Made by a program: the position numbers and the translations under genes. Below, in pieces: positions 62,386 to 64,000 of a DNA stretch of 64,000 nucleotides (position 1 is the first letter of the stretch; each line of letters starts with the position of its first letter). The DNA comes from Aralia elata. Lineage: Eukaryota > Streptophyta > Magnoliopsida > Apiales > Araliaceae. A model generated the notes under the pieces. The model searched no databases. It had not been told where the DNA came from and saw only the letters and a program-made list of their open reading frames with translations. The stretch spans positions 101,246,433-101,310,432 of the forward strand of contig CM068384.1 in assembly GCA_034770075.1 (NCBI GenBank), in the 5' to 3' direction.

Positions 62386-62597
62386 ATAAACTTTTTTGTG
62401 TTTATCGTACATCATCTCTATATTTTATCTAAGGTTAGGATTGTGGTAGCCTGGTAGGATTACTCATCTCTATATTTATAGTATATTTTCTTTTTGGACA
62501 AGTCACTCTTTTTATAAAGCAGGACATGCAGTAGAATTTTGGCATAACCTGAGCTAGAGGAGATTTGCAGGAAGACACATAATTCCCAAATCAGATA

Positions 62598-62849
62598 GTG
62601 CCAATGGAACTTGCTATAGAAGCTATTGAAACTGGGTATGGAGAGTTTGTACATAAGAGGAATATATATATCATATTCTATAATAATCATCTTCTCTCTA
62701 ATGGTGTGTACACAATATCATATGGCCTGGCTATATATTGTCTCTCAATAACAAATTTGTTGGTTCTTATTTTCTATCTTCATTTTAGGAAGGAGAGGCT
62801 TGGACATTGCTGGTCTTCTTGTGAAGAAGCACTCTTTCAATGTAGTTAA
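62598..62849 (+). other. Unassigned open frame near the right end of Pack-CACTA 3
   Basis: Begins MELAIEAIETGYGEFVHKRN, then becomes hydrophobic and looks intronic. An acceptor-like TTCATTTTAG at 62789 precedes GAAGGAGAGGCTTGGAC. It might be another captured exon. I cannot name a family, and the frame as a whole is not convincing. Confidence 0.2.
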
Positions 62850-62969
62850 TTCTCATGAAGTTTGATTATTAGGTGACAAAGAGTGTTGTTGTTACTACAT
62901 GATTCTTTGTATTTTTTTTTCTTCAGATGGGTTTGTTAAAAGTCAATTATTCTATATTGGCTTCTCTGT

Positions 62970-63026
<57 letters not shown>

Positions 63027-63199
63027 GTGTGTAATGGACGTAGACTATTCTTTTATAATAGATAATTGATTGTAAAGATGATGAATAATCATTTACTAGA
63101 TGATTTAATTAATAATATTTGAGTTTTTTGTATTTATGTCATAATTTGTTATCGGCTCATTGAGTTATGATTTATTTTGTTTGTAAAATAATTTTGACA

Positions 63200-63852
63200 T
63201 TCGTTACAAAACAGAGTCAATAGTGGATTTGGCAACGATATAGTGTTGTTGCTAATCGACAACTTTTGTTGCTTTTGAAAAACAATCAGCATCGAATAGT
63301 ATCGTTGCTAATTGATCATACTTAACTATAACAAAACCAACGACAACGAATAATTTTGTTGCAAATTAATATATGACCAGTTTATTTTGCACATTTAGCA
63401 ACGAACATTGTTACTAAAAAGTATACAATCAGCAACGAAAATCAGTTGAGGCAACATTTTTTATATCGTTCAGCAACGACAAATATCGTTGGCAAATGTG
63501 TATTAAACGCAACGAATTTCATCTTCGTTGACCAAAAAAAAGGATTGTTTCGTTGCCAATTAGGCGGATTTTGCAACGAAAGTTGTTTTTCAGTAACAAT
63601 TTCTTAATAAATTTGCAACAAAATATTTCGTTGCTAAATGATCTATGCTTTTACACGAAAACAAACTTTCGTTGTGAAATATCTCACTTTCTGCAACGAA
63701 CAAAAAATTTTTGTTGCTAGACAATTAGCAACGCTCATTGCGCAACGAATGGTCCAACGACTGAAAAATCGTTGCAAATGGCCTTTCGCAACGAAATTCT
63801 GCACCTTTAGCAACGAAAACATTTTGTTGCAAAATTGCCATTTTTTGTAGTG
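63200..63852. repeat. Right subterminal repeats and terminus of Pack-CACTA 3
   Basis: More than twenty copies of GCAACGA or TCGTTGC and near variants in both orientations within 650 bases, ending CCATTTTTTGTAGTG. A (TA)n run lies just before, at about 62973-63019. Confidence 0.88.
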
Positions 63853-64000
63853 ATTTATTCAGGATTTCTATAGGATAGAAACTTCGTTGACCTATCTGAC
63901 GAGAAAAGCAGTGAAATCTATATGGACGAAGAAGTGTGAATAGAGTTTTCAAGAATTGAAGAAAATGTTAAGTGAAGCACCTGTATTATCCCTACCGGAG
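63853..64000 (+). pseudogene. Continuation of Gypsy copy 2 (RT/RNase H), runs off the window
   Basis: After the ATT duplication the host frame resumes with the residues FIQDF and continues like copy 1 (TKKCE, ELKKMLSEAPVLSLPE). One TAG follows TKKCE, at 63939-63941; the other copy has Glu-Ser there. The rest of pol and the 3' LTR should lie downstream. Confidence 0.9.

Larger units (their letters stand above)
52514..63852. mobile_element. Pack-CACTA element 3 carrying VPS34 and CRWN gene fragments
   Basis: An 11,339 bp insert with inverted ends CACTACAAAAAAATGG (52514) and CCATTTTTTGTAGTG (63852), and an ATT duplication (52511-52513 and 63853-63855). Taking out the insert and one ATT rejoins the host frame as CGA CGA TTT ATT CAG (RRFIQ), the sequence expected from copy 1. 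Both ends hold many direct and inverted GCAACGA/TCGTTGC copies. No transposase is recognisable, so it depended on another element for movement. The interior carries fragments of two host genes in divergent orientation, a LINE remnant, a MITE and AT-rich tandem repeats. Confidence 0.95.

Overview
The window is about 64 kb of AT-rich, gene-poor plant nuclear DNA, most likely from a eudicot. Evidence: CACTA (En/Spm) transposons carrying plant-type transposase genes, a chromodomain-bearing Ty3/Gypsy retrotransposon of Tekay/Del type, Helitron-like ends, Stowaway-like MITEs, and captured fragments of plant genes (VPS34, CRWN/NMCP, ARIADNE). The species cannot be told from sequence. I found no intact host gene, no tRNA or rRNA gene and no CRISPR array.

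Layout. 1-4148 is a CACTA element with a decayed transposase gene; its left end lies off the window. It sits in the 3' part of an LTR element whose LTR is 6194-6908. From about 6.9 to 50.4 kb runs a row of five diverged copies (A-E) of one non-coding module. Most copies are broken by a different mobile element: copy B by a 3.9 kb LTR-like unit (12303-16187, duplication GTTAT) carrying an ARIADNE E3 ligase pseudogene, with a solo LTR (17157-20539, duplication GATAA) at its right edge; copy D by a complete 12.6 kb Gypsy element on the minus strand (26580-39202, duplication AAATT). Between D and E lie MITEs, two abutting Helitron-like ends and a 5.3 kb block of nested LTR sequence. Copy E carries a fold-back element and ends at a 5'-truncated second Gypsy copy on the plus strand.

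The second Gypsy copy is split at 52514-63852 by an 11.3 kb CACTA element with matching terminal repeats and an ATT duplication; removing it rejoins the polyprotein frame exactly. The insert has no recognisable transposase. It carries pieces of two unrelated host genes in divergent orientation: the 5' exons (C2 domain) of the phosphatidylinositol 3-kinase VPS34 on the minus strand, and coiled-coil exons of a CRWN/NMCP nuclear-lamina-like gene on the plus strand, plus a LINE remnant and a MITE. It is a Pack-CACTA element.

The order of events can be read: module duplication, then insertion of LTR elements, solo-LTR formation, a Gypsy insertion whose LTRs differ by about 3% by eye, and nesting of CACTA elements. 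Nearly all nonsense codons in the broken genes are explained by C-to-T or G-to-A change, as expected from long-term cytosine methylation.
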